Counted from the first letter of the stretch, positions 8,667-18,496 are shown. The stretch is DNA of 64,000 nucleotides from Brevundimonas sp. PAMC22021 (GCF_019443405.1 NZ_CP080376.1:1302001-1366000); one strand, 5' to 3'. The notes: generated by a model not told the origin, from the sequence alone. Made by a program: numbers and translations.

Positions 8667-11600
8667 TTATTCAGCCGGAGCCAAGCCTTCGGGACGCGGC
8701 GTTTCCTGCGCCTCCCATTCCTCGATCTTGCGGGCGGTGTATTCCGGCGACTTGGTGAAGCGCGCCAGCACGCCATAGATCACCGGCACCACAAACAGTG
8801 TCAGCAAGGTCGCGAAGATCGCGCCGGTGAAGATCACTACGCCGATGGTCTGGCGACTGCCGGCCCCCGCCCCCTGCCACAGGACCAACGGCAGAGCTCC
8901 GAAGGCTGTGGCGATGGAGGTCATGATGATCGGACGCAGCCGCAGGGTGGACGATTCGATGATCGCCTCGCTGATCGACCGGCCCTGGTCGCGCAGCTGG
9001 TTGGCGAACTCCACGATCAGAATGCCGTTCTTGGCCGCCACCCCGATCAGGATGATCAGGCCAATCTGCGAGTAGATGTTGAGGCTCGACCCAGCCATCA
9101 GCAGGCCAAACAACCCGCCCGCCGCCGCCAAGGGCACCGTCAGCATGATCACCGCCGGCGTGATCCAGCTTTCGAACTGAGCCGCCAGCACCAGGAACAC
9201 CAAGAGCAGCGCCAGCCCGAAAGCCGCCGCGACCGCGCCGCCCGCCTCCTGCTGATCGCGCGCCGCCCCGCCCCACTGCAGGGTGACGCCGCTGGTCTGC
9301 TGCTTGGCGGCCTCCGCCTCCAGGAAGCTGACGGCATCGGCGATGGTGGTGCCGGGGTTCAGGTCCGCCTGCAGCGATATCGAGCGTTGTCGGTCGAGGC
9401 GGCGCCGCTCGGGCGTGTCGCCGGTCGTCTCGGTGGTGACCACGGCCGAGAGCGGCACCAGCTGCCCGCCGCCGGTCGCCACATACAGCGCCTCGAGATC
9501 GCCGACCTCGCGGCGATTGTCCCGCTCGGTCTGCAGGATCACGTTGTACTCCTGCCCGCCCTTGATGTAGGTCGTGGCGCGGCGAGAGCCGAACATGGTC
9601 TCCAGCGTTCGCCCGATGGTCTGCGACGACACGCCGAGCGCCGCCGCCTTTTGCGGATCGACATCGACCAGCAGACGCGGCGAGTTCGGCTCATAGTTCA
9701 GCCGCGGACGCGAGAAGCCGGGGTTCTCCAGCGAAGCGGCCAGCACAGGCTGCAGCCAGGCGTAGATCTGGCTGTATTCGGACCCCGTCACGATCATCTC
9801 GACCGAGTTGGAGTTGCCGCCGCCGCGCTGGAAGGCTCCGGGCGTGGAGGCGTTAACCTGGGCGTCCGTCTGGCCGCGCAGCTTTCGGTTCAGCTCCTGC
9901 GCGATCTCGTCGGCCGAGCGATCCCGCACCGACCAGTCGGACAGCGTCAGGTTGGCGTTGCCCGAGTTGTAGCTGCCGCCGCCGAACCCGGGCGCGGACA
10001 CCAGGTAGCTGTCGGCTTCGCCCGAGGCCCGGTACTCCTCCAGGATCGGCTCCAGCCCCAGCATGATCCGGCGGGTGTAGTCGAAGCCCGCGCCTTCGGG
10101 TCCCTGCACACGCACGCTGACGCGCCCCCGGTCTTCCGGCGGCACCAGTTCGTCCGGCAGGGTGAAGAAGATGGCGGCCGCGCCGCCGCCGACCAGCAGG
10201 ATCAGGCCGGCGACGCCGAACACCGCCGCGCGACGCCCCAGCAAGGCCGACAGCGAGGCGCCGTACGAGTTCTTCAGCCCGTCCATCGCCCGGTCGACGC
10301 GACGAGCGACCCAGCCGCCGCCATGCGCCGGCTTCAGGATCTTGGACGCCAGCATCGGCGACAGCGTAAGCGCCAGGAAGGCCGAGAAGGCCACCGCCGC
10401 CGCGATCGCCGCCGCCAGCTCAACGAACAGCCGTCCGATGTAGCCCGGCAGGAACAACAGCGGCGCGAACACCGACAGCAGCACGACGGTCGTCGCCACG
10501 ACCGCAAAGAACACCTGGCGCGCCCCCCGCTCGGCCGCGACCAGCGGCGGCTCGCCCAGGTCCAGGCGGCGCTGGATGTTCTCGACCACGACAATGGCGT
10601 CATCGACCACCAGCCCGATCGCCAGCACCAGCGCCAGCAGCGTCAGCAGATTCAGCGAGAAGCCCAGCGGAGCCAGCACGATAAAGGTGGCCAAGAGACA
10701 GATCGGGGCCACGATCGACGGGATCAGGGCCGCGCGCAGGCTGCCCAGGAAGATGAAGTTGACCAGAGCCACCAGAGCCATGGAGATGCCGATGGTGATC
10801 CAGACCTCGTCGATGGCGTGCGAGGTGAAGACCGAATTGTCCGAGCCGATAGCCAGTTCGGTTCCCGGCGGCAGACTCGGCTGGATCTCCTCCATCATCG
10901 CCTTGACGCCGTCGGAGATGGCCAGGTCGTTGGACTGGGCCTGACGCGTCACGGCCAGGCCGATCTGGTCCACGCCATTGCCGCGGAACAGGCGGCGGTC
11001 CTCTTCGGGCGCTTCCTCGACGCGGGCGATGTCGCCCAGACGCGTCACATAGGTCGGCTGGCCCTGGATGATGGCGGCCGAGCCGCTGCCGGTGCCGGTC
11101 GCGGTGGCGTTCGACACCGAGGCCGAGCCGCGCGTGCCGATCGGCAGCTGGGCGAAATCCTGCGGTCGCGCATAGTTGCGGGCGACGCGTACCGTATAGT
11201 CCTTGGACGTGGACTCCAGCGAGCCCGCCGGCAGCTCCACGTTCTGAGTGGTCAGAGCCGTCTCGACGTCGGTGACGGTCAGGTTTCGTGCGGCCAACGC
11301 CGCCGGGTCCAGCCAGATGCGCATGGCGTAGCGCTGCTCGCCATAGATGTTGACCTGGGCAACGCCCGGCACGGTCGCCAGCTGGTCCACCAGGTTGCGG
11401 TCGGCATAGTCGGTCAGCTGCAGCCGGTTCATGCTGGTCGAGCGCAGGAACAGGATGATGATCGGCTGGCTGTCCGAATCGGCCTTGGCCACTTCGGGCG
11501 GATCGGCCTGGTCCGGCAGATTGCCGATCACGCGCGAGACCCGGTCGCGCACATCGTTGGCCGCATCGTCGATGTTGCGGTCCAGCGAGAACTCGATGTT

Positions 11601-11873
11601 GACGTTGGACCGGCCGTCGCGGCTGGTCGAGTTCAGTCGCTCGACGCCCTGGATGCCGGCGATCTGCTGCTCAATCGGCTCGGTGATCCGGCTCTCGATC
11701 ACTTCGGCCGAGGCGCCCGCATAGCTGGTGTTGACCGAGACGATCGGCGGATCGACGTCCGGCAACTCGCGCACCGGCAGGAAGAAGAAGGCGGCCAGGC
11801 CGATGACGCACAGGACGATGGAGGCGACGGCCGCGAAAACCGGACGGCGGACCGAAAGGTCGGAAATCATCAT
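8667..11873 (-). CDS. RND multidrug efflux permease (HAE-1, AcrB/MexB-like)
   Basis: This inner-membrane proton-driven exporter takes drugs or hydrophobic compounds from the periplasm. The 1068-residue protein starts with the RND opening MISDLSVRRPVFA. It has the 12-segment layout with two large periplasmic loops, the proton-relay aspartate pair in TM4 (GLVVDDAIVVVENIQRR, about residue 417) and the GVAAKNGILIVEFANQ segment of the second half. Its start overlaps the adaptor stop by 4 bases (ATGA). No outer-membrane TolC-type gene follows, so it must borrow one encoded elsewhere. Substrates cannot be predicted. Confidence 0.93.
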   Translation of the reverse strand: MMISDLSVRRPVFAAVASIVLCVIGLAAFFFLPVRELPDVDPPIVSVNTSYAGASAEVIESRITEPIEQQIAGIQGVERLNSTSRDGRSNVNIEFSLDRNIDDAANDVRDRVSRVIGNLPDQADPPEVAKADSDSQPIIILFLRSTSMNRLQLTDYADRNLVDQLATVPGVAQVNIYGEQRYAMRIWLDPAALAARNLTVTDVETALTTQNVELPAGSLESTSKDYTVRVARNYARPQDFAQLPIGTRGSASVSNATATGTGSGSAAIIQGQPTYVTRLGDIARVEEAPEEDRRLFRGNGVDQIGLAVTRQAQSNDLAISDGVKAMMEEIQPSLPPGTELAIGSDNSVFTSHAIDEVWITIGISMALVALVNFIFLGSLRAALIPSIVAPICLLATFIVLAPLGFSLNLLTLLALVLAIGLVVDDAIVVVENIQRRLDLGEPPLVAAERGARQVFFAVVATTVVLLSVFAPLLFLPGYIGRLFVELAAAIAAAVAFSAFLALTLSPMLASKILKPAHGGGWVARRVDRAMDGLKNSYGASLSALLGRRAAVFGVAGLILLVGGGAAAIFFTLPDELVPPEDRGRVSVRVQGPEGAGFDYTRRIMLGLEPILEEYRASGEADSYLVSAPGFGGGSYNSGNANLTLSDWSVRDRSADEIAQELNRKLRGQTDAQVNASTPGAFQRGGGNSNSVEMIVTGSEYSQIYAWLQPVLAASLENPGFSRPRLNYEPNSPRLLVDVDPQKAAALGVSSQTIGRTLETMFGSRRATTYIKGGQEYNVILQTERDNRREVGDLEALYVATGGGQLVPLSAVVTTETTGDTPERRRLDRQRSISLQADLNPGTTIADAVSFLEAEAAKQQTSGVTLQWGGAARDQQEAGGAVAAAFGLALLLVFLVLAAQFESWITPAVIMLTVPLAAAGGLFGLLMAGSSLNIYSQIGLIILIGVAAKNGILIVEFANQLRDQGRSISEAIIESSTLRLRPIIMTSIATAFGALPLVLWQGAGAGSRQTIGVVIFTGAIFATLLTLFVVPVIYGVLARFTKSPEYTARKIEEWEAQETPRPEGLAPAE

Positions 11874-13015
11874 CGCGCGGCGGCTCCACTCGCGGCCGGG
11901 GCTTGAGCCGCCGGCCGTCCCTGGACGCGGCCCGTGGTCACCGGCGCGCCAGGCTGGATGCGGTTAAGGCCCGATCCGACGATGCGGTCGCCGGCCTCGA
12001 GCCCGGCGATGATCTCCACAAAGCCGTTCTCGACTGCGCCGGTCTGAACCTCGACGCGCTGGGCGGTCGAGCCGTTGTCGCCGCGCGCGATGCGGTACAC
12101 GAACGCCCCGTCGCCCTGATACTGCACCGCGGCTTCCGGCGCGGCCGGCGCCTGGCGCTGGCCTTGCTGAACCGCCACGCGCAGCAGCATGCCGGGCCGG
12201 ATGCGGCCGCCCGGATTGGCGAACTCGGCGCGAGCCGTGGCGGCGCGCGTCGTTTCGTTCACACGCGTGTCGATCAAGGCGATCCGGCCTTGAAAGGCCT
12301 CGTCGCCATAGGCGTCGGCGGTGGCGGTGATCACCGCTCCGGGCCGCAGCTGATTCAGATATCGCTCCGGCAGGGGGAAATCGACGCGCACCGAGGAGGT
12401 GTCGTCCAGCGTCGCGATCACCGCGCCCGGGTTTATCAGGGTGCCGGCCGTCACGGTGCTGAGGCCAAGTGTCCCGGCGAAGGGCGCCCGGATCAGCCGA
12501 TCGCCGCGTCGCGCCTGCGCCGCCGACAGCGCGGCCTGCGCCGTCTCCAGCGCCGTCTCGGCGTCTTCGGCCGTCACGCGGGGAGCGATGCCGCGTTCGG
12601 CGAGCGCCTGATAGCGCTCATACTCCCGTCGCGCCTGGGCGACGGCGGCTCGCGCCTGGATGATGGCGGCGTCTTCCTCGCGCGCCTGCAGCTCGACCAG
12701 CGGAGCGCCGGCGGCGACGCGCTGGCCGTCGGTGAACAGGACGCGGGTGATCAACTCGGTCGTCGAGGAGGTGATGTTGACCGACCGCAATCCCCTCGCC
12801 ACGCCCAGCACGCGAATCTGATCGGAGAACTGGCGTGGCGCGATCACCGCTTCGGACACCTGCTGCCCGCGTCCTCCACCACCCCCGCCTGGGCCGCCCG
12901 GCCCGCCGGCTCCGCCTTGTTCGTCACCTGCGAAGCCGATCTTGACGATCGCGGCGACGACCATGGCGGCCAGGAGGCAAGCGGCGGCTATAAGAAAGAA
13001 GTGGCGTTTGATCAC
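11870..13015 (-). CDS. RND efflux periplasmic adaptor (membrane fusion protein)
   Basis: This MexA/AcrA-type adaptor links the pump to the outer-membrane channel. The 381-residue protein has an N-terminal membrane or signal segment (about 7-27), a striking Gly-rich linker at about residues 34-50, the lipoyl/coiled-coil region (QAREEDAAIIQARAAVAQAR), the barrel domain and a C-terminal membrane-proximal domain. No lipobox is visible, so a single N-terminal anchor is likely. It precedes the permease with a 4-base overlap and has about 107 bases of upstream sequence that may hold the promoter. Confidence 0.92.
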   Translation of the reverse strand: MIKRHFFLIAAACLLAAMVVAAIVKIGFAGDEQGGAGGPGGPGGGGGGRGQQVSEAVIAPRQFSDQIRVLGVARGLRSVNITSSTTELITRVLFTDGQRVAAGAPLVELQAREEDAAIIQARAAVAQARREYERYQALAERGIAPRVTAEDAETALETAQAALSAAQARRGDRLIRAPFAGTLGLSTVTAGTLINPGAVIATLDDTSSVRVDFPLPERYLNQLRPGAVITATADAYGDEAFQGRIALIDTRVNETTRAATARAEFANPGGRIRPGMLLRVAVQQGQRQAPAAPEAAVQYQGDGAFVYRIARGDNGSTAQRVEVQTGAVENGFVEIIAGLEAGDRIVGSGLNRIQPGAPVTTGRVQGRPAAQAPAASGAAAR

Positions 13016-13122
13016 GCTGGTGGTCTCGCGTCGGTCGGGGGCGCGACCGACTTACCCGTTCAGGGCGCCGGCGCAACATTAAGTGTCTGTAACGCGGGGC
13101 CCATCTGTTTCCGTCGCGTCGC

Positions 13123-13905
13123 TCAGAACCTTTTCCAGACCGCCAGCACGGGCCCGCGAGAGACCGGCGTCTCGCGGCCCGCGACGGTTTGCCGCCAGCC
13201 GGCCTGGACGCTCCAGCTACCCACATGGCGCACGACGGACGTCTCCGCCGACAGCCAGCGCGAGCCGCCGTCCGCCGCCCCGCCATAGGCCTGGCCCAGC
13301 ACCAGCCAACGCTCGCCGAAATGAGCGCCGGCGGTGAAGTCGACGCGGGTCTCGTCCGGCAATCCGTCGCGGATGCGCCGGGCGGCCTGGAGTTCCACGA
13401 AGCTGCGATCCGGCCCCCAGGACATTCGACGGCTCGGCCGACCAAAGGATCGCCCGACAGACGCCCGCGCCTCCCAGTCGCGCTCGCCCACGCCTGGAGG
13501 CGCATAGGCGGCGTTGCGTCCGTCGCCCGCCTCGGCGTAGCCGCCATAGAGGCTGACGGCCGTGTAGTCGTCGCGCCAGGCCTGCCAGGTCAGCCCGATC
13601 TCGACCGGCCCGCGCCCGTCATAGTCGATAAAGGCGTCCTCGCCCGACTGCCACTCGCCCTTGACCTGCAGGGTCAGCCGATCGGTCAGGCCGTATTCCG
13701 CAAAGACCCCCACCGCATTGTCGCGCTGCGGCGCCGGCAGCGGTTGCTCGTCTCCGGAGGGATCAAAGCCGCTATCAGCCTCCATCGCCTCGGCCTTGAC
13801 GATCACCTGCGCACGCCCTTTTGGCTGCACCCAGGCGCCGGCCAGCGCCGATGTGGCGATCAGGCTCGCGCCCGTCGCCCCGAGCACCAATGTCGCGGCC
13901 TTCAC
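13123..13905 (-). CDS. Predicted outer-membrane beta-barrel protein, function unknown
   Basis: The 260-residue protein begins with a clear Sec signal (cleavage likely after TSALA, near residue 22). It continues as alternating aromatic/polar strands (FAEYGLTDRLTLQVKGEW; AVSLYGGYAEAGDG) and ends in VLAVWKRF, a terminal phenylalanine as expected for BAM-assembled barrels. I do not recognise a named family. Its start overlaps the stop of the upstream class II aldolase gene by 4 bases, so the two are probably co-transcribed, and the RND operon follows. It is too small to be a TolC-type channel for that pump. Confidence 0.7.
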   Translation of the reverse strand: MKAATLVLGATGASLIATSALAGAWVQPKGRAQVIVKAEAMEADSGFDPSGDEQPLPAPQRDNAVGVFAEYGLTDRLTLQVKGEWQSGEDAFIDYDGRGPVEIGLTWQAWRDDYTAVSLYGGYAEAGDGRNAAYAPPGVGERDWEARASVGRSFGRPSRRMSWGPDRSFVELQAARRIRDGLPDETRVDFTAGAHFGERWLVLGQAYGGAADGGSRWLSAETSVVRHVGSWSVQAGWRQTVAGRETPVSRGPVLAVWKRF

Positions 13906-14678
13906 GCGTCGTAGCCCGGCGACTTGCGATCCAGCATTCTTAGTGCGCCCGGCCAGGCCAGGGCCGAGATGAAGCCGACGCCGCGTCCCTGCTCCTTCGT
14001 CTCGGCCTGCGCCGCATCCGGCGCCATCAGCACCCCGTCGCGTCCGGCGGACAAGGCCGCGATCTGCTGGGCGCAGGCGCGCTCCAGAAAGAACATGCCG
14101 ACCCAGGCTTGGGCAGCCGTCTCGCCCACCGCCAGGGTGCCATGGTTGCGCAGCAGCATCAGCGGCTTGTCGCCGAGGTCCGCCACCAGCCGTTCGCGCT
14201 CTTCATGGTTCAGGGCCAGGCCTTCGTAGCCATGATAGGCGACCTGATGCTGAAGCAGGCAGGCGTTCTGACCCAGCGGCAACAGGCCCTCCTTCTGAGC
14301 GGCCACGCCCACGCCGGCGACCGTATGCAGGTGCATGACGAACTTGGCGTCCTCACGCGCGGCATGCACCGCCGAGTGGATGGTGAAGCCCGCCGGGTTG
14401 ATGAAGCTGTCGGTCTGGTCGACGATGTTTCCTTCAAGGTCGACCTTGACCAGCGACGAGGCCGTCATCTCCTCGAAATACCAGCCATAGGGATTGATCA
14501 GGAAATGGTGCTCGGGTCCGGGGACGCGTGCGGAAATATGGGTGAAGATCATGTCGTCCCACCCGTTAAGCGCCACCAGCCGGTAGAGCGCAGCCAGATC
14601 GACCCGCGTGCGCCACTCCTCCGCCGAGACCCTGGCCTGCATCGCGCCAGCCGCTCCGTCCGCCATATCCGCCCCCAC
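13902..14678 (-). CDS. Class II aldolase/adducin family protein
   Basis: This cytoplasmic protein has the class II aldolase fold, whose members catalyse zinc-dependent retro-aldol or decarboxylation reactions. The 258 residues include the conserved opening LAALYRLVALNGWDDM, the zinc-ligand region MHLHTVAG (H116 and H118) and the later RNHG motif. Close relatives are annotated only as class II aldolase/adducin, so no substrate is assigned. It is followed with a 4-base overlap by the barrel-protein gene, and it diverges from the DUF2336 gene across about 125 bases. Confidence 0.88.
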   Translation of the reverse strand: MGADMADGAAGAMQARVSAEEWRTRVDLAALYRLVALNGWDDMIFTHISARVPGPEHHFLINPYGWYFEEMTASSLVKVDLEGNIVDQTDSFINPAGFTIHSAVHAAREDAKFVMHLHTVAGVGVAAQKEGLLPLGQNACLLQHQVAYHGYEGLALNHEERERLVADLGDKPLMLLRNHGTLAVGETAAQAWVGMFFLERACAQQIAALSAGRDGVLMAPDAAQAETKEQGRGVGFISALAWPGALRMLDRKSPGYDA

Positions 14679-14802
14679 CGCATCCTCTGGTTGCCGGCAG
14701 CGTCGAACGGCGCGCGCGCCTCGTCAAGCACCGGTTGCTAAGGCTCGGTTCGCCGCGCAAGCTTGCCGGCATGCGGATCAACGACGATTCGGAGCAAAGG
14801 TC

Positions 14803-15933
14803 GTGTCCAGCGCCGTCACCATAGACCGGCCCGAGGGCGCCATCGCTGACGCACCAGCGATGGCGGACCTGGTGGAACTGGCGCGCAGCCGGTCGGCGGA
14901 CGATCGTCGGCGCCTGCTGTCGGGCGTTCTGACGCTCTGTCGAACCGAACCGGGCGTTCGCGCCTCGCCCGTTCTCAGCGACATCTTCATGACGCTGGCC
15001 AGGCAGGCGGAACGAGACGTGCGGTTCGCCCTGTCCCAGGCGCTGGCCGCAGCCGACTGGGCGCCGCCGCCGCTGATCCACATTCTGGCCCTTGACGACA
15101 TAGAGATCGCGCGTCCGATTATCGCCGCCAGCCCCTTGCTGGCCGATGCGGACCTCTTGCGCATCCTGGTCGAGGCGACGCTTGAGCATCAGATCGAGGT
15201 GGCCCGACGCCCGCACCTGTCGCCCGTTGTGGCCGACGCCATCATCGACCAGGCGGAGCCGGCACCGCTGACGGCGCTCGCCGGCAATACCTCTGCACGC
15301 CTCAGCGATGAGGCGATGCGCCGGCTGGTCGAGCATTCGCGCCGGATCGCGGGCCTGCGCTCGCCCTTGTCTCGTCACCCGCGCCTGACCGAGGTCCTGG
15401 CCGCGCAACTCTATGCATGGGTGGGCCAGGCGCTGCGAGAGGCGATCAACGAACGCTTCCAGATCGAGGATGCGAGGCTGGCTCCGGCCATCGATCGCGC
15501 GGTCGACCAGGCGCGCGGCCGCACCGGCTCCTTTTCCCTCGGGGCGACCGACCCGGCCGCCAGCGACGAGGCGGATCGCCGGCTGGTGATGAAGTTGCAG
15601 GCCGGCGGCCAGCTTAGGGCCGGCCTTCTGGTTCGAGCCCTGCGAGAGGACCGCCTCAGCCTGTTCGAAAACGTGCTGGCGGCGCTGACGGGATTTCCAT
15701 TCAGCCAGATCCAGGCGGCCCTGCGTGCGCCCGGCCCAGAGGCGCTGTTCCTCGCCTGCACCGCCGCCGGTGTCGACAAGGCGGTGTTCTCACCCATGCT
15801 GCTGGAAGTGCGCAGACTCTGTGGCGGCCTGCCGGGCGGAGATGCGCACTGGCGTCCGCCCGTCGTCACGCGAGAGGGCGCCGCGCAGATGTTTCGACGG
15901 TTGACCGCGGCGCCTCACAGCTCTGCGGTTTGA
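14803..15933 (+). CDS. DUF2336 domain protein (first copy)
   Basis: This is a 376-residue, almost entirely helical cytoplasmic protein of the DUF2336 family, frequent in Caulobacterales and of unknown function. HEAT-like repeats run through the N-terminal half (RFALSQALAAADWAPPPLI; ILALDDIEIARPIIAAS). GTG 14803 was chosen as start because GGAG and AAGG lie just upstream; an earlier reading would extend back over the divergent aldolase gene. It is followed after 20 bases by the NAD kinase gene. A second family member lies at 17363-18496. Confidence 0.85.
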   Translation: MSSAVTIDRPEGAIADAPAMADLVELARSRSADDRRRLLSGVLTLCRTEPGVRASPVLSDIFMTLARQAERDVRFALSQALAAADWAPPPLIHILALDDIEIARPIIAASPLLADADLLRILVEATLEHQIEVARRPHLSPVVADAIIDQAEPAPLTALAGNTSARLSDEAMRRLVEHSRRIAGLRSPLSRHPRLTEVLAAQLYAWVGQALREAINERFQIEDARLAPAIDRAVDQARGRTGSFSLGATDPAASDEADRRLVMKLQAGGQLRAGLLVRALREDRLSLFENVLAALTGFPFSQIQAALRAPGPEALFLACTAAGVDKAVFSPMLLEVRRLCGGLPGGDAHWRPPVVTREGAAQMFRRLTAAPHSSAV

Positions 15934-15953
15934 CTCATGCGCCGAGCTGAGGC

Positions 15954-16763
15954 TTGCCTGCGGTCGTGACAGCCGTTCTTGATCCACGATCGCCGGGCAC
16001 AAGTCCGCGCCTGGCCTTTGTCGCCAGCGACCGACCGGAAGCCCAGTCGGCTCGGCGTGAGCTCTCCGCGCGCTATGGAGGCGTTACCGAGGACGAAGCC
16101 GACGTCATCGTCTCCCTGGGCGGCGACGGGCAGATGCTGGAGACGCTGCACGCGAATCTCCGGCGCGGCACCCCGGTGTTCGGCATGAACCGAGGCTCCG
16201 TCGGCTTTCTGATGAACGACTACGCCGAGGACGACCTTCTGGAGCGGATCGCCGAGGCCGAGCGCACCGTCATTCATCCGCTGCAGATGGACGCCTGGAG
16301 CGAAACAGGGGCGGTGCAGACCGGCCTTGCCCTCAACGAAGTGTCGCTGCTGCGCCAGACGCGCCAAAGCGCCAAGTTGCGGATCACCATCGACGGCAAG
16401 GTCCGGCTGGAAGAACTGATTTGCGACGGCTGCCTGGTGGCCACGCCCGCCGGTTCCACCGCCTACAACCTGTCGGCGCACGGGCCGATCATACCGCTGG
16501 ATGCACGGATCATGGCGCTGACGCCCATCAGCGCCTTTCGCCCGCGTCGGTGGCGCGGCGCGCTTCTGTCCCACGGCGCGCGGGTCCGGTTCGAGGTGCT
16601 GGAGCCGGACAAGCGGCCGGTCAGCGCCACGGCGGACGGCTTCGAAGTGCGACGGGTCGCCCGCGTCGATGTGTTCGAGCGCCGCGACCTGCAGCTGACC
16701 ATGCTGTTTGACGCGGGCCGCTCATTCGACGAGCGGGTGCTGGCCGAACAGTTCGCTGGCTAG
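15954..16763 (+). CDS. nadK: NAD kinase
   Basis: It phosphorylates NAD to NADP with ATP or polyphosphate in the cytoplasm. The protein has the GGDG motif (residues 56-59), the NE motif (ALNEVSLLR) and the glycine-rich [15 protein letters not shown], all diagnostic of the family, and its length of about 265-269 residues is normal. No ATG precedes the conserved sequence. The candidates are TTG 15954, which lies too close to the GAGG-like site at 15947-15952, and GTG 15966, which has better spacing. I show the longer form, but GTG may be the true start. Confidence 0.93.
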   Translation: MPAVVTAVLDPRSPGTSPRLAFVASDRPEAQSARRELSARYGGVTEDEADVIVSLGGDGQMLETLHANLRRGTPVFGMNRGSVGFLMNDYAEDDLLERIAEAERTVIHPLQMDAWSETGAVQTGLALNEVSLLRQTRQSAKLRITIDGKVRLEELICDGCLVATPAGSTAYNLSAHGPIIPLDARIMALTPISAFRPRRWRGALLSHGARVRFEVLEPDKRPVSATADGFEVRRVARVDVFERRDLQLTMLFDAGRSFDERVLAEQFAG

Positions 16764-16824
16764 TGGTCACCGTATGTTAAGGCCGTGAGGGCATGCTCGG
16801 CGGAAATCGTCTGGGAAGTCGTCC

Positions 16825-17298
16825 ATGAGCAATCCGGCCCAGGTCATCCGGCCGCCCAACACCCTCCGCGCAAAGGTCGGCGGCGGTTTCGGCATCAACG
16901 CCGACGCGATCGCCAAGGCCGAAGAAGCGCTGAAGGCGATGTCCGCCCAGTTCGCTCAATGGCTGCAGGACGAGATCGCCAAGCTCGACAAGGCGCAGGC
17001 CGACATCCGCACCCTTGGCTACACGCCGGAGACCGCCGAGGCTCTTTATTTCCGCGCCCATGACCTGAAGGGCCTGGGCACGACCTACGAATATCCGCTG
17101 GTGACCCGGATCGCCGGGTCGCTGTGCAAGATGCTCGACGATCCGGCGCGGCGCATGGGCGCTCCCGTGGTCATCATCGATGCGCACATCGATGCGATTC
17201 GCGCGGTGGTTCGCGACGGCATCAAGACAGACGACCACCCGACTGGCCGCGCCCTGGCGGAGACGCTCGAAGCGCGGGTCGCCGAACACCTGGCCTAG
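16825..17298 (+). CDS. Hpt (histidine phosphotransfer) domain protein
   Basis: This is a probable phosphorelay intermediate of 157 residues. The four-helix Hpt core contains the phospho-acceptor motif RAHDLKGLGTTYEYP with H79, and helices on both sides. No kinase or receiver domain is attached, so it must work with a hybrid kinase and a response regulator encoded elsewhere. It lies 60 bases after nadK and ends at a strong terminator. Placement between two DUF2336 genes is suggestive, but no partner is proven. Confidence 0.88.
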   Translation: MSNPAQVIRPPNTLRAKVGGGFGINADAIAKAEEALKAMSAQFAQWLQDEIAKLDKAQADIRTLGYTPETAEALYFRAHDLKGLGTTYEYPLVTRIAGSLCKMLDDPARRMGAPVVIIDAHIDAIRAVVRDGIKTDDHPTGRALAETLEARVAEHLA

Positions 17299-17323
17299 CA
17301 ACACGCCAGCTTCCGATCTCGAG

Positions 17324-17349
17324 AGGCCCGCCTGATCGGCGGGCCTTTT
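17324..17349 (+). terminator. Rho-independent terminator after the Hpt gene
   Basis: AGGCCCGCC (17324-17332) pairs with GGCGGGCCT (17338-17346) over a 5-base loop and runs into TTTT. It lies between convergent genes and could work for both directions, though the T tract favours the plus strand. Confidence 0.85.
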
Positions 17350-17362
17350 CGCATCTGGATGG

Positions 17363-18496
17363 TCAGGCGGCCGCCATCCGCTGAGGCCGCGCGGGCACGT
17401 CCAGCCGCTCCATCAGATAGGCCAGGTCGTCACGCGAGGTATTCGGCCGCTGCGTCAGAAAGCGCTCCAGCATCTTGCCGCGAAAGGCGTCGCCGCTGGT
17501 GTCGGCCCCCTCGGCCTGCAGGGCGCGCCAGGTGTCGACACCGGCTCGAAAGGCCTGGAACAGGCGCGGCGGAAGCCCCGCGCGATCGTAGATCGCCTTC
17601 AGCCCCAGCGGTCCGGCGTCATGCACCATCTGCCAGGCGCGCGCGTGCGGCGTGTTGGCCAGTTCGGCCAGTCCATGCTCCAGCAGCGTCATCTGACCGC
17701 GCGCCAGCCCGCGCAGCAGCAGCGACGGCGTCAGCGCCCGTCGGGCGTTCAACTGGGTGACAAAGCCCGCGATGTCGGCGCTGGCCGCCGCCTGATCCAC
17801 CAGATCGACGGTGGCCCGCTCGCGCGCGAACTGCGACAGGCGGATGGCCGTCTCGGCGGTCACGGCGTGGCGCGTGACCAGGTGTTCGCGCACCGCGTCG
17901 CTGGCGAACGCGATCAGCCGCTCGGTAATCTCCAGCGGCAGCGCCTGGCGATAGGCCACGGCGGCCACGACCTCTGGAGCGCCGCCGTATCGATCGACGA
18001 TGACGGCCAGCGACCGCTCCGACAGGTCGGCGTTGTCGTTGGCGGCCAGGGTGCGCACCGCGGTCTCCGCCCCCTCCGCCGCCAGCACCTCGGCCACGTC
18101 GCGCGACACGCGAGGGCGCGCCGCCACCGCCGTCTGACGCACGCCTGAGCCGGCGCGCACGATCTCGATCAGGTCGTCGTCGCTGAAGGCAGGCGAGAAG
18201 CCGATCATCGGCAGGGCGATGGAATCCACATCCGCCGCCAGTCGCCGCGCGACGTCATTGGGGATGAGGTCCGAGCTTTTCAGCGTCACGGCCATGGCGC
18301 GCCTGACGAGCTCGGCCGCGTCCTGAGCCAAAACCCGCAGTATCTTCTGCGCCGCCGCCCGGTCCGCCGGATCAAGCGTCGCCCGCTCCATGCTGCGGCA
18401 CAGCTTGTGGGCGGCCTCGGCGCGTTCGTCCTCGTCCTCGGCCTTGACCAGCCGGCGGATGTCGACATCGGTCAGGCGGGCGCGAAAGGCGGTCAT
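17363..18496 (-). CDS. DUF2336 domain protein (second copy)
   Basis: The 377-residue all-helical protein has the same length and repeat style as the protein at 14803-15933 (AHKLCRSMERATLDPADR; LIEIVRAGSGVRQTAVAAR; LTPSLLLRGLARGQMTLLEHGL). The C-terminal LRGLARGQMTLLEHGLAEL matches LVRALREDRLSLFENVLAAL of the first copy in position and pattern, so the two are paralogues. The function is unknown. A CtrA-box-like sequence lies about 52 bases upstream, hinting at cell-cycle-controlled expression. It converges on the Hpt gene. Confidence 0.87.
   Translation of the reverse strand: MTAFRARLTDVDIRRLVKAEDEDERAEAAHKLCRSMERATLDPADRAAAQKILRVLAQDAAELVRRAMAVTLKSSDLIPNDVARRLAADVDSIALPMIGFSPAFSDDDLIEIVRAGSGVRQTAVAARPRVSRDVAEVLAAEGAETAVRTLAANDNADLSERSLAVIVDRYGGAPEVVAAVAYRQALPLEITERLIAFASDAVREHLVTRHAVTAETAIRLSQFARERATVDLVDQAAASADIAGFVTQLNARRALTPSLLLRGLARGQMTLLEHGLAELANTPHARAWQMVHDAGPLGLKAIYDRAGLPPRLFQAFRAGVDTWRALQAEGADTSGDAFRGKMLERFLTQRPNTSRDDLAYLMERLDVPARPQRMAAA

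Noticed and set aside
9387..11906. An 839-residue open frame on the plus strand
   Set aside because: It is antisense to the RND permease, without recognisable motifs and rich in Arg, His and Gln.
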